64,000 bases of DNA from Burkholderia pseudomultivorans (GTDB lineage: Bacteria; Pseudomonadota; Gammaproteobacteria; Burkholderiales; Burkholderiaceae): assembly GCF_902499075.1 (NCBI RefSeq), contig NZ_CABVPP010000009.1, positions 100,143 through 164,142 of the forward strand. Reading direction: 5' to 3'. Both the position numbers and the translations under genes were made by a program. A model generated the notes under the pieces. That model saw only the letters and a program-made list of their open reading frames with translations, ran no database searches and was not told the origin of the DNA. This document shows positions 35,177 through 43,826 of the stretch, piece by piece (position 1 is the first letter of the stretch; each line of letters begins with the position of its first letter).

Positions 35177-36262
35177 TCAGAACAGCAGCGTGCCGAGCCG
35201 GACGAGCTCGGATTGACGGCTGCACGACATCTTTCTCATCAGCGAACTGATCTGGTTGCGCACCGTTGCGGTCGCAACGCCCGTCGCGGTGGCATATTCC
35301 GCCGGCGAATGGCCGCTGACGAGCGCGGCGAGCACGCGTGCCTCGGCCGGTGTCAGCGAGAAGAAGGCGGCCAGTTCGTCGAGCCCGGGCACCGCGAACG
35401 CGCTGTTCTTGCGCATTCGTACGATCAGCGTCGATTCGTTTGCGAACGTGAACGCGGGCGGGGCCGGTGCGATATCGAGCCGCAGGCCTTCTCCCCACGA
35501 CGTCGGGACCGAAAACGTCACGGCCTGCCGGCTCGAATCCGCTCGCGCGATCGCGCGCCGCAGGCCGGCGGCGAGCGCCGGATGCGGATGGGTCAGCGTC
35601 CGCTCGGTCGAGTCCAGCAGCCGGCCTTCGACCAGCCATTCGGTCGCGTTGGCGGTCCGCATCAGGATCGACGCGGTCGGCGTGATCAGCAGCATCGCGT
35701 CGCCGACGGCGGCCAGGCCGGTGTCGAGCGCGTCCATGCGCGCCTGCAACGCGCGCGCGCGGTTGTCGATCGCTTGCGACAGCGCCCGCACGAAACGGCC
35801 GACCGGCGAGTTCGCGTCGTCGTCGCGCGGCGTCGCCGGCGACGTCGCGCGCAGAAAGGTGATGCCGGCGCGTATTTCGCGGTTGACGGCCAGTTCGCAC
35901 GCGAGCACCTGGCCGATGCGATGGGCCGGCAGATATTCGTTGTAGAACGGATGACGACTCACGTCCGGCGCGACGCGCAGCTGGTCGCTGTTCAGCCATG
36001 CGCATTTCGCCGAATGCTGCGCGGCCCGCACGATCGGATCGTCGTGCGCGAAGTGGTTGCGATAGTCCTGCTCCGCGCTGTCGTCAAGCCCTTGCTGGCG
36101 AAGCACCGTCAGTTCGTATCCGGTGCTGAAGATCATCAGGCCGGCCGCGTCGGCGCCCACCAGGTTTCGGGCCGCATCGAGCAGCGCTGCCCACGGCGGA
36201 TCGGGATCCGCCACAGTGCGGATCGCGTCCATCGCGGTTCGAAAGGCGGCGGTCGTGGACAT
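35177..36262 (-). CDS. LuxR-type transcriptional regulator without an autoinducer-binding signature
   Basis: The 361-residue product starts at the ATG at 36262 (MSTTAAFRTAMDAIRTVADP). Its C-terminal 65 residues form a LuxR/NarL helix-turn-helix (FSLTPAEARVLAALVSGHSP, then TATVRNQISSLMRKM), and its N-terminal 280 residues look like a PAS/GAF-type sensor. The conserved W-Y-D-P-W-G residues of acyl-homoserine-lactone receptors are not seen, so it is probably not a quorum sensor. Many such proteins occur alone in Burkholderia; the signal and targets are unknown. Confidence 0.82.
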   Translation of the reverse strand: MSTTAAFRTAMDAIRTVADPDPPWAALLDAARNLVGADAAGLMIFSTGYELTVLRQQGLDDSAEQDYRNHFAHDDPIVRAAQHSAKCAWLNSDQLRVAPDVSRHPFYNEYLPAHRIGQVLACELAVNREIRAGITFLRATSPATPRDDDANSPVGRFVRALSQAIDNRARALQARMDALDTGLAAVGDAMLLITPTASILMRTANATEWLVEGRLLDSTERTLTHPHPALAAGLRRAIARADSSRQAVTFSVPTSWGEGLRLDIAPAPPAFTFANESTLIVRMRKNSAFAVPGLDELAAFFSLTPAEARVLAALVSGHSPAEYATATGVATATVRNQISSLMRKMSCSRQSELVRLGTLLF

Positions 36263-36612
36263 GGGCGTTCGGTACCCGGCCGGCGGCGCGTGCCGCCGAC
36301 AGGTTCGGCAGAAGACGCCGAGACATGAGCAATTCGCGTGCGAACCCTTGTCGGCGCGGCGCGGCGCGCGCGGAACAAACGATTTCGGGCGAAAAACGTT
36401 GCAGATTCGACACACGGCGGCGCGACGTCGAGGCGTTCCCGGCCATCTTCATGCGATCGCGTCGGGCTATCGAGTGCGGTTTGTCCCTGATTGCGCGTCC
36501 GACCGCGGCCTGCGCGGCGAGCGCGCGAGCGATGGGCAACGGCCGGCAAAACGCCGATCGCCGACCGGGCGGCATTGCACCGCCCGGCCATCCCCGATGG
36601 ATCGTTGACGTG
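36263..36612. other. 350-bp gap upstream of the LuxR-type gene
   Basis: I see no gene here. It holds the promoter region of the LuxR-type gene on its left and, on its right, a hairpin that can end the lipoprotein transcript. Arg-rich open frames crossing it lack start signals. Confidence 0.45.
36565..36587 (-). terminator. Hairpin downstream of the large lipoprotein gene
   Basis: The arms CCGGGCGG and CCGCCCGG enclose a 7-base loop 26 bp beyond the stop at 36613. On the minus strand a short T run (TTTTG) comes about 15 bases later, so this is a plausible but not classic intrinsic terminator. Confidence 0.45.
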
Positions 36613-38598
36613 TCAGGACGCGTTGGGCGCCGATGCGCCGTCGCGATAGGTCACGTTCTGGAAGAAGCGCACGCCGTTCGAGTTCTTTGCGCGCAGTTGC
36701 ACGATCCGGTAATTGCCGTCGACGAGCGGCAGGAACTGCGAGCCGGCGCAAGTCTGCGCGCCGGTCGAGTCGACGCCGGCCGTCACGGTTGCCGAGGTCG
36801 CCCCGCCCGGGACCGACGTGAAGCCGTCGACGCCCGCCGTCGAGTTGCCGAGCGTCAGTACCGCGACGCCGATCAGCGGCGGCGCATCGGCGTTCGGCGT
36901 CCAGTCGACGCTGGCCGTCGCCACCGCAGCGGCCGCCGAGCCGCCGGGCGTCAGGAAGTTCGCGACGACATCCTGGCCGACCGCGGCCCACGGCGTGGTC
37001 GCGCCGAGGTTCGCGCTGACCACCGGCGTGGCGCTCGTGACCGTGAACGAGTCGAGCGGATTGCCGCTGGAGTCGAACAGTTCGTAGGTGTATTGCGGAT
37101 AGAACGGCACGCTCGACGGATCGAGCTGCGATGTATCCCAGAAATACTTCGACGGCGGCGTGAAGGTGGTTGCGGCGCCGGCCACGGTCTGCCACGACCA
37201 CCGGTATTCGTTCGTATCGCTCGCGACGGTGAAGCTGCTGGTCGGCGGCAAGGTCGCGGGCTTCGTGCCGGGAATCGCCAGATAGTTCGCGGTGCCGCAG
37301 GCGCTCGAGCGGAACAGGAACAGGCCGCCGGTCGGCAGGCCCGGCCCGGTCACCTGGACGGCGTTGACGTTCGATGCGTTCGGCCCCTGGGGATTGAAGA
37401 CGAACGACATGCCGGCATCGTAATGGCTGACGTCCGGATTGCCGCTGCTGTCCGCGAACGAATCGAGGAAGGTCCGCAGCGTCACGCGCGATTCGGTGCG
37501 CGCGTCGTACTTGAGCTGGTTGCCGACGAGATTCCAGGACGCGGTGCTGCCGTCCGGCAGCGTGATGGGCGCGGCAAGCTGATGAGCCGTCGTGACGAAG
37601 GTGCCCTGCGTGCCGTCGGTGAGCGTGTACGGAATCCGCACGAGCGCCGACTGCGTATTGCTCGCGTCCTTGAAGTATTGCAGCGTCACGGGCTGGCCGA
37701 CGCTCGCGCCGACCGACGTCGCGAGCTGGAACGCCGCCACGTAGTCGTTGATGTTCGTGTAGCCGTTGTCCATGTAGTGCGAGTCGAATGCGGCCGCGCA
37801 CGACGCGTTCGTGCTGCGCTGCGCGACCTGCGCGGACAGGCACGCTTGCAGCAGGCCCTGCATGAAACCGAGCGTGTTCGCCGCGACAGGGGGCGCGGCA
37901 AGCGGGGTGGACGGCGCGGTCGTCTGGTTGTTGAGGGCGAGGCCCTGCGTCGGCGAGCCGTTCGACACGAGCGTCGTGCCGCTGCCGTTGCTCAGCAACT
38001 GCACCGAATCGATCACGGCATCCGCGCCGGTCTGATTCGCCGTAAACGGCGTCGCGATCGCGTCGAAGCTCGACGCCGACAGGCCGTTCTGCTGCAGGAT
38101 GTCGGCGAGCGCGCTGTTGAGCGTGCCCGACGCCTTCTGCACGGCCGCGGGCTGGACGTTCGCGCCGAGCGTGGCCGGCGCCGTCAGGTCCAGCGCGTTG
38201 CCGCTCGCGGTCAGCAGGTCGCCGATCGCGGTCGTCAGCGTGGTGACGTTGACCGTCGACGAAGCGCCGGCCGCCGGCAGCGTCGCGATCACCGACACGA
38301 GCGGATCGGCGCGCCCCTGCGGGTCGGTGGCCACGACTACGACCGGCGCGCTCAGTTGCCCGACGTTCAGCGTATACGTGCCGTCCGCGCCGGCCGTCGC
38401 GGTCGCCGTCTTGCCGTTGACGTCGGTCGCGGTGAGGGCGGCATTGGCGATCGCGGCGCCGCTCGCGACGGTGCCCTGCACCGACGCGGCCGGCGGCGAG
38501 GAGGGCGAACTGTCGCTGCCGCCGCCGCACGCGCAGACGGCCGCCGCACCCGCGATGGCCGTCAATGCCATGCGAAGCTGGGTAGAGGAGCGCTTCAT
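36613..38598 (-). CDS. Large surface or periplasmic lipoprotein with carboxypeptidase-regulatory-like domain
   Basis: The 661-residue product starts at the ATG at 38598 with a GGGAGAATC Shine-Dalgarno (MKRSSTQLRMALTAIAG). The signal peptide ends AAAVCACGGGSDSSP, so one of the two cysteines, probably the second, is lipidated, followed by a Gly/Ser linker. Residues about 38-90 form an Ig-like carboxypeptidase-regulatory fold (SVQGTVASGAAIANAALTAT ... GADGTYTLNVG). The rest is Ser/Thr/Ala-rich with few charges, consistent with an exported beta-rich protein, and I cannot name a function. It is a monocistronic gene with a 232-bp gap upstream. Confidence 0.75.
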   Translation of the reverse strand: MKRSSTQLRMALTAIAGAAAVCACGGGSDSSPSSPPAASVQGTVASGAAIANAALTATDVNGKTATATAGADGTYTLNVGQLSAPVVVVATDPQGRADPLVSVIATLPAAGASSTVNVTTLTTAIGDLLTASGNALDLTAPATLGANVQPAAVQKASGTLNSALADILQQNGLSASSFDAIATPFTANQTGADAVIDSVQLLSNGSGTTLVSNGSPTQGLALNNQTTAPSTPLAAPPVAANTLGFMQGLLQACLSAQVAQRSTNASCAAAFDSHYMDNGYTNINDYVAAFQLATSVGASVGQPVTLQYFKDASNTQSALVRIPYTLTDGTQGTFVTTAHQLAAPITLPDGSTASWNLVGNQLKYDARTESRVTLRTFLDSFADSSGNPDVSHYDAGMSFVFNPQGPNASNVNAVQVTGPGLPTGGLFLFRSSACGTANYLAIPGTKPATLPPTSSFTVASDTNEYRWSWQTVAGAATTFTPPSKYFWDTSQLDPSSVPFYPQYTYELFDSSGNPLDSFTVTSATPVVSANLGATTPWAAVGQDVVANFLTPGGSAAAAVATASVDWTPNADAPPLIGVAVLTLGNSTAGVDGFTSVPGGATSATVTAGVDSTGAQTCAGSQFLPLVDGNYRIVQLRAKNSNGVRFFQNVTYRDGASAPNAS

Positions 38599-38830
38599 GA
38601 TGGATTCTCCCTGGATGAGTGGGTCGGGCGAGGCCGACCGGCCGGTGCACGCGACGCGATCGCGTACGTCGTAGGCTAGGTGTCGGGCGCCGGCGTTTCC
38701 ATGATTCAAATTGACTAAAGGCGCGCAGCGGCGTGTGCGCTAGGGTCCGTTTAGCGATGGAACGCGCATGCGTTGCCATAGGCGAACGAACCCTCGACTT
38801 CTCATGTCGCAGCCGCGAACGGGGAAACTC

Positions 38831-39598
38831 ATGCACGGCGACGCGCCCACGCTGTTCCTGCACGGTGGCCCCGGCGGCTGCGCCGCGTTCGAGCGCGCGC
38901 ACTTCGGCCGCTCGCTGCCGATTCATTGGTGGGATCAGCCGCGCTCGGTCGTTCTGTACCCGAGCCCGTTCGGCGCGCTCGTCGGCGCGGCCGAGGCCGA
39001 ACTGCGGCTGCTCGCGCAGCGCGGAGGCGGGCCGGTCGACGTGGTGGCCCATGCGTTCGGTGCAACGCTCGCGCTCGGACTGGCCGCGCGGATGCCGGGT
39101 GCGCTTGGCAGGGTCGTGCTGCTGGCGCCGGTCGCCGATGTCGGCGCGGCGTTCGTGCGGCTCGCGATGTCGCTCGATGCGGGCGGGAACGCTGCCGGGT
39201 TCGTGACGGCGGCGCTGGCGGCGTTTCGCGAACGCCCGGATTTTGCGCGGTTCAGCTTGCTGGTCGATGCGATCGTGCGGGCGCGATCGGTGGCGATGGT
39301 CCCGGCGCCATGGCGGCACCGCGCGCGGGCGCCGTGCCGCGGCATGTTCGACCGTGACGTATTCGACGCGGTCGTCGGCGATGCGTGGTCACGGCCGTTG
39401 CCGCTGCCGTCGCCGCAACACGGCGCGGCGTTTGCCGCGCGTGTGCACGTGGTGCTCGGTGCCGCCGATCCGATGCTCGACGTCGATATCGAATGCCGAC
39501 GGTGGGCGGCGCTGTGTCCGGCCGCCCGTTTCAGCGTCGTGCCGGGCGGCCATTTCGTTCATCTCGATGCGCCGCTGTCCGCATGGTGGCCGCCGTAG
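38831..39598 (+). CDS. Alpha/beta-hydrolase homologue lacking the nucleophile serine
   Basis: The product has 255 residues from the ATG at 38831, which follows ACGGGGAAACTC; an in-frame ATG at 38804 has no Shine-Dalgarno. HGGPGG near residue 11 is the oxyanion-hole motif seen in proline iminopeptidases. The nucleophile elbow, usually GHSxG, reads AHAFG (VDVVAHAFGATLALGL), so the catalytic Ser is Ala. The later acid (LGAADPMLD) and His (GGHFVHLDAP) are still present. Either the protein is catalytically dead, binding only, or it uses other chemistry. The neighbours do not explain its role. Confidence 0.8.
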   Translation: MHGDAPTLFLHGGPGGCAAFERAHFGRSLPIHWWDQPRSVVLYPSPFGALVGAAEAELRLLAQRGGGPVDVVAHAFGATLALGLAARMPGALGRVVLLAPVADVGAAFVRLAMSLDAGGNAAGFVTAALAAFRERPDFARFSLLVDAIVRARSVAMVPAPWRHRARAPCRGMFDRDVFDAVVGDAWSRPLPLPSPQHGAAFAARVHVVLGAADPMLDVDIECRRWAALCPAARFSVVPGGHFVHLDAPLSAWWPP

Positions 39599-39640
39599 CG
39601 GGGCCGCTGTCCGGCGCCGCGCCATGTGTCGCGGATACCG

Positions 39641-40735
39641 TCAGCTCCCCGGCTGCACGATGATCTTCACGTTCCGGTCCTTGTGATTGACCAGTTCCTC
39701 GAAGCCGCGCGCGACGATATCGCCAAGCGCGATCCGCCCGGTGATCAGCGGCTGCACGTCGATGCGGCCGTCCGCGATGAAGCGGATCACGTCCGCGAAT
39801 TCGCCGTTGTACGCGAGCGAGCCGATCACCTCCTTCTCGGTCGACACGATGTCGAAGAAGTTGAACGAGGTCGGCTCTTCGAAGATGCCGACCATCACCG
39901 ACTTGCCCGCCTTGCGGATCACGTCGATCGCGAGCTTCGCGGTGGCCGTGTGCCCGATGCATTCGAACGACACGTCCGCACCATAGCCGCCCGTCAGCGC
40001 CTTGACTTCCGCGATCGCGTCCGACGTCTTCGGGTCGATGACGACGCTCGCGCCGACCTCCAGCGCCTTCGCCTTGCGCGCCGCCGACATCTCCAGCGCG
40101 ATCACGCGCCCGGAGCCCGCGGCCTTCGCGCACATGATCGTGCACAGGCCGATGGTGCCCGCGCCGACCACGACGACCGTCTGCCCGACGATGCTGCCGG
40201 CCTTTTTCACTGCATGCAGCCCGACCGCGAGCGGCTCGATCAGCGCGCCGGCCTCGGTCGGGAAGTTGTCGGGCAGCCGGTACAGCAGTTCGGCCGGCAC
40301 GTTCACGTATTCGGCGAACGCGCCGTTGTTCATCAGCCCGGTGAACGCGAGGTTCTCGCAGATGTTGTAGAGGCCGTGCGTGCAATACCAGCACTTGCCG
40401 CAATGCTGGCACGCGTCGGCCGTCACGCGATCGCCGACCGCGAAGCCGGTCACGCCCGCGCCGAGCGCCGCGATCTCGCCGCTGAATTCGTGGCCGAGGA
40501 TGCACTGGCCTTTCAGGCCCGTCAGCGGGTGCGGCGCGTCGACCGGGATGAACACGGGCCCGGCGACGTATTCGTGCAGGTCCGACCCGCAGATGCCACA
40601 CCAGTGCACGCGAATCTGGACCCAGCCGGCCGGCGGGCGCTCGGGAACGGGAACCTCTTCGACGCGGATGTCGCGGCGGCCGCGCCAGACGGCGGCCTTC
40701 ATGCTGGGGGCGGTGATCGGTGCCGGTGTACTCAC
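39641..40735 (-). CDS. Zinc-dependent 2,3-butanediol dehydrogenase-like alcohol dehydrogenase
   Basis: The 364-residue product starts at the GTG at 40735 (VSTPAPITAPSMKAAVW) after GGAGA. Catalytic zinc ligands lie in HWCGICGSDLHEY and LGHEFSGEI; structural zinc cysteines lie in CQHCGKCWYCTHGLYNIC. The NAD-binding motif is VVVVGAGTIGLCTIMCA. The loop KGQCILGHEF and the IPVDAPHPLTG insertion are characteristic of bacterial (R,R)-butanediol/acetoin dehydrogenases. It interconverts acetoin and 2,3-butanediol. A candidate sigma-54 promoter and an upstream inverted-repeat cluster precede it. Confidence 0.87.
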   Translation of the reverse strand: MSTPAPITAPSMKAAVWRGRRDIRVEEVPVPERPPAGWVQIRVHWCGICGSDLHEYVAGPVFIPVDAPHPLTGLKGQCILGHEFSGEIAALGAGVTGFAVGDRVTADACQHCGKCWYCTHGLYNICENLAFTGLMNNGAFAEYVNVPAELLYRLPDNFPTEAGALIEPLAVGLHAVKKAGSIVGQTVVVVGAGTIGLCTIMCAKAAGSGRVIALEMSAARKAKALEVGASVVIDPKTSDAIAEVKALTGGYGADVSFECIGHTATAKLAIDVIRKAGKSVMVGIFEEPTSFNFFDIVSTEKEVIGSLAYNGEFADVIRFIADGRIDVQPLITGRIALGDIVARGFEELVNHKDRNVKIIVQPGS

Positions 40736-40816
40736 GTTGCTGTCTCCGTCAGGTTGTCGTCGGGCGGGAAGCGGTGTGGTGCTCCCGTCCGTCGCGCGAT
40801 TGCGCGATCGACGGAC

Positions 40817-40833
40817 AAGCAGGAACGGGGCCA
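40817..40833 (-). promoter_or_regulatory. Candidate sigma-54 (-24/-12) promoter of the butanediol dehydrogenase gene
   Basis: On the minus strand TGGCCCCGTTCCTGCTT has GG and GC exactly ten bases apart and fits the TGGCAC-N5-TTGC consensus well. It lies about 80 bp upstream of the GTG start. Confidence 0.6.
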
Positions 40834-40953
40834 GCGTGATTCGGGGCGATGCCACGCTCCCGGAGGATGGCGAAGCGGTGCGATGCAGCATGTCCCTCGC
40901 ATCGGCAGCAGGCGAGGCTGCGACACACGCGGCTGAAATTTGCTGCGGATGCG

Positions 40954-41018
40954 AAGTCTCGTGCCCGGTGAGACGGTGGGACATTCGTCTCAGCGCAATG
41001 AGATGAATCGCGAGACGA
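40954..41018. promoter_or_regulatory. Cluster of TGAGACG-type repeats upstream of the sigma-54 promoter
   Basis: Copies in both orientations occur within 65 bp: AGTCTCG near 40955, TGAGACG at 40969-40975, CGTCTCA at 40986-40992, TGAGATG at 40999-41005 and CGAGACG at 41011-41017. Two overlapping inverted repeats result (40969-40992 and 40983-41008). The position, 120-200 bp above the -24/-12 element, fits enhancer sites for an AcoR-like activator. The rest of the gap to 41056 holds no gene. Confidence 0.55.
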
Positions 41019-41056
41019 ACGAGGGCCGCGAACGCCCGAGGCGACCATCCCGTTCG

Positions 41057-41785
41057 TCAACCGCGCGGCAGCCCCAGATCACCGCCGAACAACAGGACGA
41101 CGACGAGGGCGGCGCCCGCGATCACATGCCTGACCGCATCGGTCACCACGGTTACCGGCCGCAGCATCGCGTTGAGCCGACGGTTGTGCGCGATCTTTTC
41201 CTGCGTGTCGAGAATCTCGTTCACCTCAGTGCCGCAGCAGGTCAGGAGATCCGCGCCGGCGTAGGTGCCCAGGCTGCCGCGAGCGTGCCGGTGGCCGACG
41301 ACGTCGGCGGACCACGTGGCGCCGAACGCATCGCCGAAGTTGGTCCGGGTTCGCGTAAAGCCGTATTTCTCCAGCCGCGCAATTTCGTCGTCCGGCAGGC
41401 CGATGTCGGTCGGGCGATAGTCCGGGTCGTAGCCGATGAAGCTGACCGTCAGCCGCGAACTGAAGCTGCCGTCGGGCTGGATCTGCAGGTCGGACAGTTC
41501 TCCGTGTGCGTACCACGGCGTATCGGAGGGCTGCGCAGGGCTCGAGTGCCGCAGCGGGGCCAGGGCCGCGCTCAGCGTGCGGTCGCCGAGCGCGAAGTCG
41601 TAGTCGTATTGTTTCGTGCGGACGAGCAGTTTGTCTCCGGTGCCGTCCAGTTTCATTTCGTCGACCATCGAGCGGTCCGACTGCGGATAGTCCGGATACT
41701 CGGGAACCATGTAGCACGCGGCGACGAAACACAGCACAAAAATCGCCACGTATTTGAGGTATTTGCTGCCGGATTTTCGGGCCAT
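41057..41785 (-). CDS. Membrane-associated protein of unknown function
   Basis: I do not recognise a family. The 242-residue protein (MARKSGSKYLKYVAIFVLCF) has an N-terminal hydrophobic segment ending VAACYMVPEYP, either a signal anchor or a lipobox, and a C-terminal hydrophobic helix (VIAGAALVVVLLFGGDLGL). A polar domain between carries the stretch LLTCCGTEVNEILDTQEKI. This pattern suggests a periplasmic domain held at both ends in the inner membrane. It is a lone minus-strand gene; the 276-bp gap upstream carries a MerR-type promoter for the gene on the other side. Confidence 0.65.
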   Translation of the reverse strand: MARKSGSKYLKYVAIFVLCFVAACYMVPEYPDYPQSDRSMVDEMKLDGTGDKLLVRTKQYDYDFALGDRTLSAALAPLRHSSPAQPSDTPWYAHGELSDLQIQPDGSFSSRLTVSFIGYDPDYRPTDIGLPDDEIARLEKYGFTRTRTNFGDAFGATWSADVVGHRHARGSLGTYAGADLLTCCGTEVNEILDTQEKIAHNRRLNAMLRPVTVVTDAVRHVIAGAALVVVLLFGGDLGLPRG

Positions 41786-41964
41786 GGTTTTGAACCACCT
41801 CGGAAACGGTCAATGGATATTGTTTTTGGTCGGCGCAGTCGGGCAGGCCGAATCGTCCGCCGTAGTTTGCCCGAGCTTCGGCGAGCGGGATTGGACGCGT
41901 GTCCTGACGCCGGCGATGACGCATTATCGCGACCCGTGAAACGGATCGTTGCGCAGGTTACCCC

Positions 41965-41995
41965 TTTACTTGAAGTTAACTTCAATTTGTATCAT
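41965..41995 (+). promoter_or_regulatory. MerR-type promoter with perfect dyad in a 19-bp spacer
   Basis: The -35 element TTTACT (41965-41970) and -10 element TATCAT (41990-41995) are separated by 19 bp. Overlapping the spacer is the perfect palindrome TTGAAGTTAACTTCAA (41970-41985), close to the SoxR/MerR core AAGTTAACTT. The over-long spacer with a central dyad is the hallmark of promoters remodelled by MerR-family activators. It lies 66 bp upstream of the MFS gene. Confidence 0.7.
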
Positions 41996-42061
41996 GTGCG
42001 CCAGTCCGATCGTGTCCGCGCCAAACGTCCCGTCCACTCGGCGCCTCAACGGAGGTGGGAG

Positions 42062-43276
42062 ATGACCGAATCGCCTGTCGCCGCGCCCGCCGCCGCGACC
42101 GCTTCTCGCAGTTACCGCGCCGCCGTCGCGAACGTCGTGCTGGCCAGCATCGTGTCGGCGTTTCACGTCGGCAAGGCGACGATCGCGCTGCCGTCGCTTC
42201 GACAAGAATTCGGCGGCTCGCTCGCGTCGCTGAGCGCGATCATGTCGGTGTTCCCGTTCGTCGGCGTGATCGGCGGGATCGCCGCCGGCCTGCTGGTGCG
42301 GCGCTGGGGCGATCGATTGCTGCTGATCGCGGGCCTCGCGATGCTCGGCGCGGCCAGCCTCGCCGGCGCATGGACGAACAGCTTCGCGCTGCTGCTCGGC
42401 ACGCGCTTTGCCGAAGGGCTCGGCTTCGTGATCGTCGTCGTCGCCGCGCCGGCCGTGCTCAATCGCGTGACGCCGCCCGAACGGCGCAATCTCGTGTTCG
42501 GCCTGTGGAGCACGTTCATGCCTGCCGGCATCGCGCTGTCGATGCTCGTCGGGCCGCTGCTCGGCGACTGGCGCAACGGCTGGCTCGCGGCCGCGGTGCT
42601 GACGCTCGTCGCCGCGGCGGCGGTGCCCGTCACGACATCCGCCGACACGCCGTCTTCGTCGGACGCGGGCGCGCCGCACATCGGTGCCGCGCTGCGCGAC
42701 GTACTGGCGAAGCGCTCGACGACGCTTCTCGCACTCGGCTTCGCGACCTACAACGTGCAGTTTTTCGCGGTGATGACGTTCCTGCCGGTGTTCCTGATGC
42801 AGCGCCTCGGCGTCGCGGTCGGCACGGCGGGGCTGATCGGCGCGGCGATCGTCGCCGCCTGCGTGATCGGCAACCTGAGCGCCGGCTGGCTGCTGTCGCG
42901 TGGCGCGCGGCCCGGGATCGTGATGGCCGCGACGTCGGTCGCGATCGGCGCGGCCGGCATCGGGTTTTTCAGCGCGGCGACGCCCGCGCCGATCGCGGTC
43001 GCGCTGGGCTTCGCGTTCTCCGCGATCGCGGGGATGCTGCCGGCGACGATCCTCGCCTGCGCGCCGGGCTCCGCGCCTTCGCCGTCGCTTGCGCCGCTCA
43101 GCATCGGCTGGGTCGTGCAGGGCAACTATCTCGGACAGGTGATCGGGCCGCTGGCGATCGGCGCGATCGTCGGCGCGTTCGGCTGGCCGGGCGGAATCGG
43201 GCTGATGATCGCGGCCGCTGCCGTCGGCGCGGCGATCGGGCTGGCGCTGCTGCGCGAACCGACGGGCCGGCGTTGA
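42062..43276 (+). CDS. MFS transporter (CynX/NimT-like drug or small-molecule exporter)
   Basis: The 404-residue protein starts after GGAGGTGGGAG (MTESPVAAPAAATASRSYR) and has 12 helices. Early motifs are KATIALPSLRQEFGGSLASL and GLLVRRWGDRLLLIAG (loop 2-3), and FAEGLGFVIVVVAAPAVLNR in helix 4 with an Arg. It resembles the YeaN/CynX/NimT and drug-exporter branches, but the substrate cannot be deduced. A promoter of MerR geometry suggests induction by a toxic small molecule or redox signal. Confidence 0.83.
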   Translation: MTESPVAAPAAATASRSYRAAVANVVLASIVSAFHVGKATIALPSLRQEFGGSLASLSAIMSVFPFVGVIGGIAAGLLVRRWGDRLLLIAGLAMLGAASLAGAWTNSFALLLGTRFAEGLGFVIVVVAAPAVLNRVTPPERRNLVFGLWSTFMPAGIALSMLVGPLLGDWRNGWLAAAVLTLVAAAAVPVTTSADTPSSSDAGAPHIGAALRDVLAKRSTTLLALGFATYNVQFFAVMTFLPVFLMQRLGVAVGTAGLIGAAIVAACVIGNLSAGWLLSRGARPGIVMAATSVAIGAAGIGFFSAATPAPIAVALGFAFSAIAGMLPATILACAPGSAPSPSLAPLSIGWVVQGNYLGQVIGPLAIGAIVGAFGWPGGIGLMIAAAAVGAAIGLALLREPTGRR

Positions 43277-43320
43277 GCGCAGTGCCGGCCCGATTCAACC
43301 TTCACGGAAATTCGTCAAGC

Positions 43321-43803
43321 ATGCCGAATCTTATGGAAAGACTGATCAGCGAGTACGTGTCGTATCACCTGCTGGCCTGCGACGAACCGGATGCGAGGCC
43401 GTCGACCGGCACGTCCGGAATGGCGCGCGCGACGGCGGACGTCGACCGCATGCTGCTTTCGGAGCACGTCGCGCCGGCCGTCTCGCCGTTGCGTCCGCAA
43501 CTGTTCGTCACGATCCTGGAGGCCGGCGACGACGGTTTGCTGGTGCGCTGGAGCGAAAGCGGCCGTTGTCATTACGGCGAGCAGCGCTGGCGCCTGCGTG
43601 TCGCATTGCAGCCGGGACACTGCGCGATCTCGGGGCGGCCGATCGAGCCGGGCGAACCGGTGTACCGGCCGGTGCGGCGGCCGGTGCCCGTCAACGGCGA
43701 CGAGATGATCTGCCCGGCGGCGGTGCCGGGCGCGACGCCGGCCGCGCGGAACGCCGAACCGGACGCCGCCGAGGCGGGCGATCCGGCCGACGTCCTCGGC
43801 TGA
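43321..43803 (+). CDS. DUF3331-like protein
   Basis: The 160-residue protein (MPNLMERLISEYVSYHLLAC) has a helical N-terminus and a beta-rich core with a short Cys-containing motif, GHCAISGRPIEPGEPVYRP, in which the C-x2-SG-x2-I-x2-G arrangement followed by a later Cys (MICPAA) recalls small zinc-ribbon-like folds. I associate this pattern with DUF3331 proteins common in Burkholderia; no function is known. It begins 44 bp after the MFS gene and may be co-transcribed with it. Confidence 0.68.
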   Translation: MPNLMERLISEYVSYHLLACDEPDARPSTGTSGMARATADVDRMLLSEHVAPAVSPLRPQLFVTILEAGDDGLLVRWSESGRCHYGEQRWRLRVALQPGHCAISGRPIEPGEPVYRPVRRPVPVNGDEMICPAAVPGATPAARNAEPDAAEAGDPADVLG

Positions 43804-43826
43804 ACGCCGGGGTTCCGGTACGCGCG

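Noticed and set aside
35177-36262. LuxR-type protein as a quorum-sensing receptor
   Set aside because: The invariant acyl-homoserine-lactone pocket residues were not found and no luxI homologue is near.
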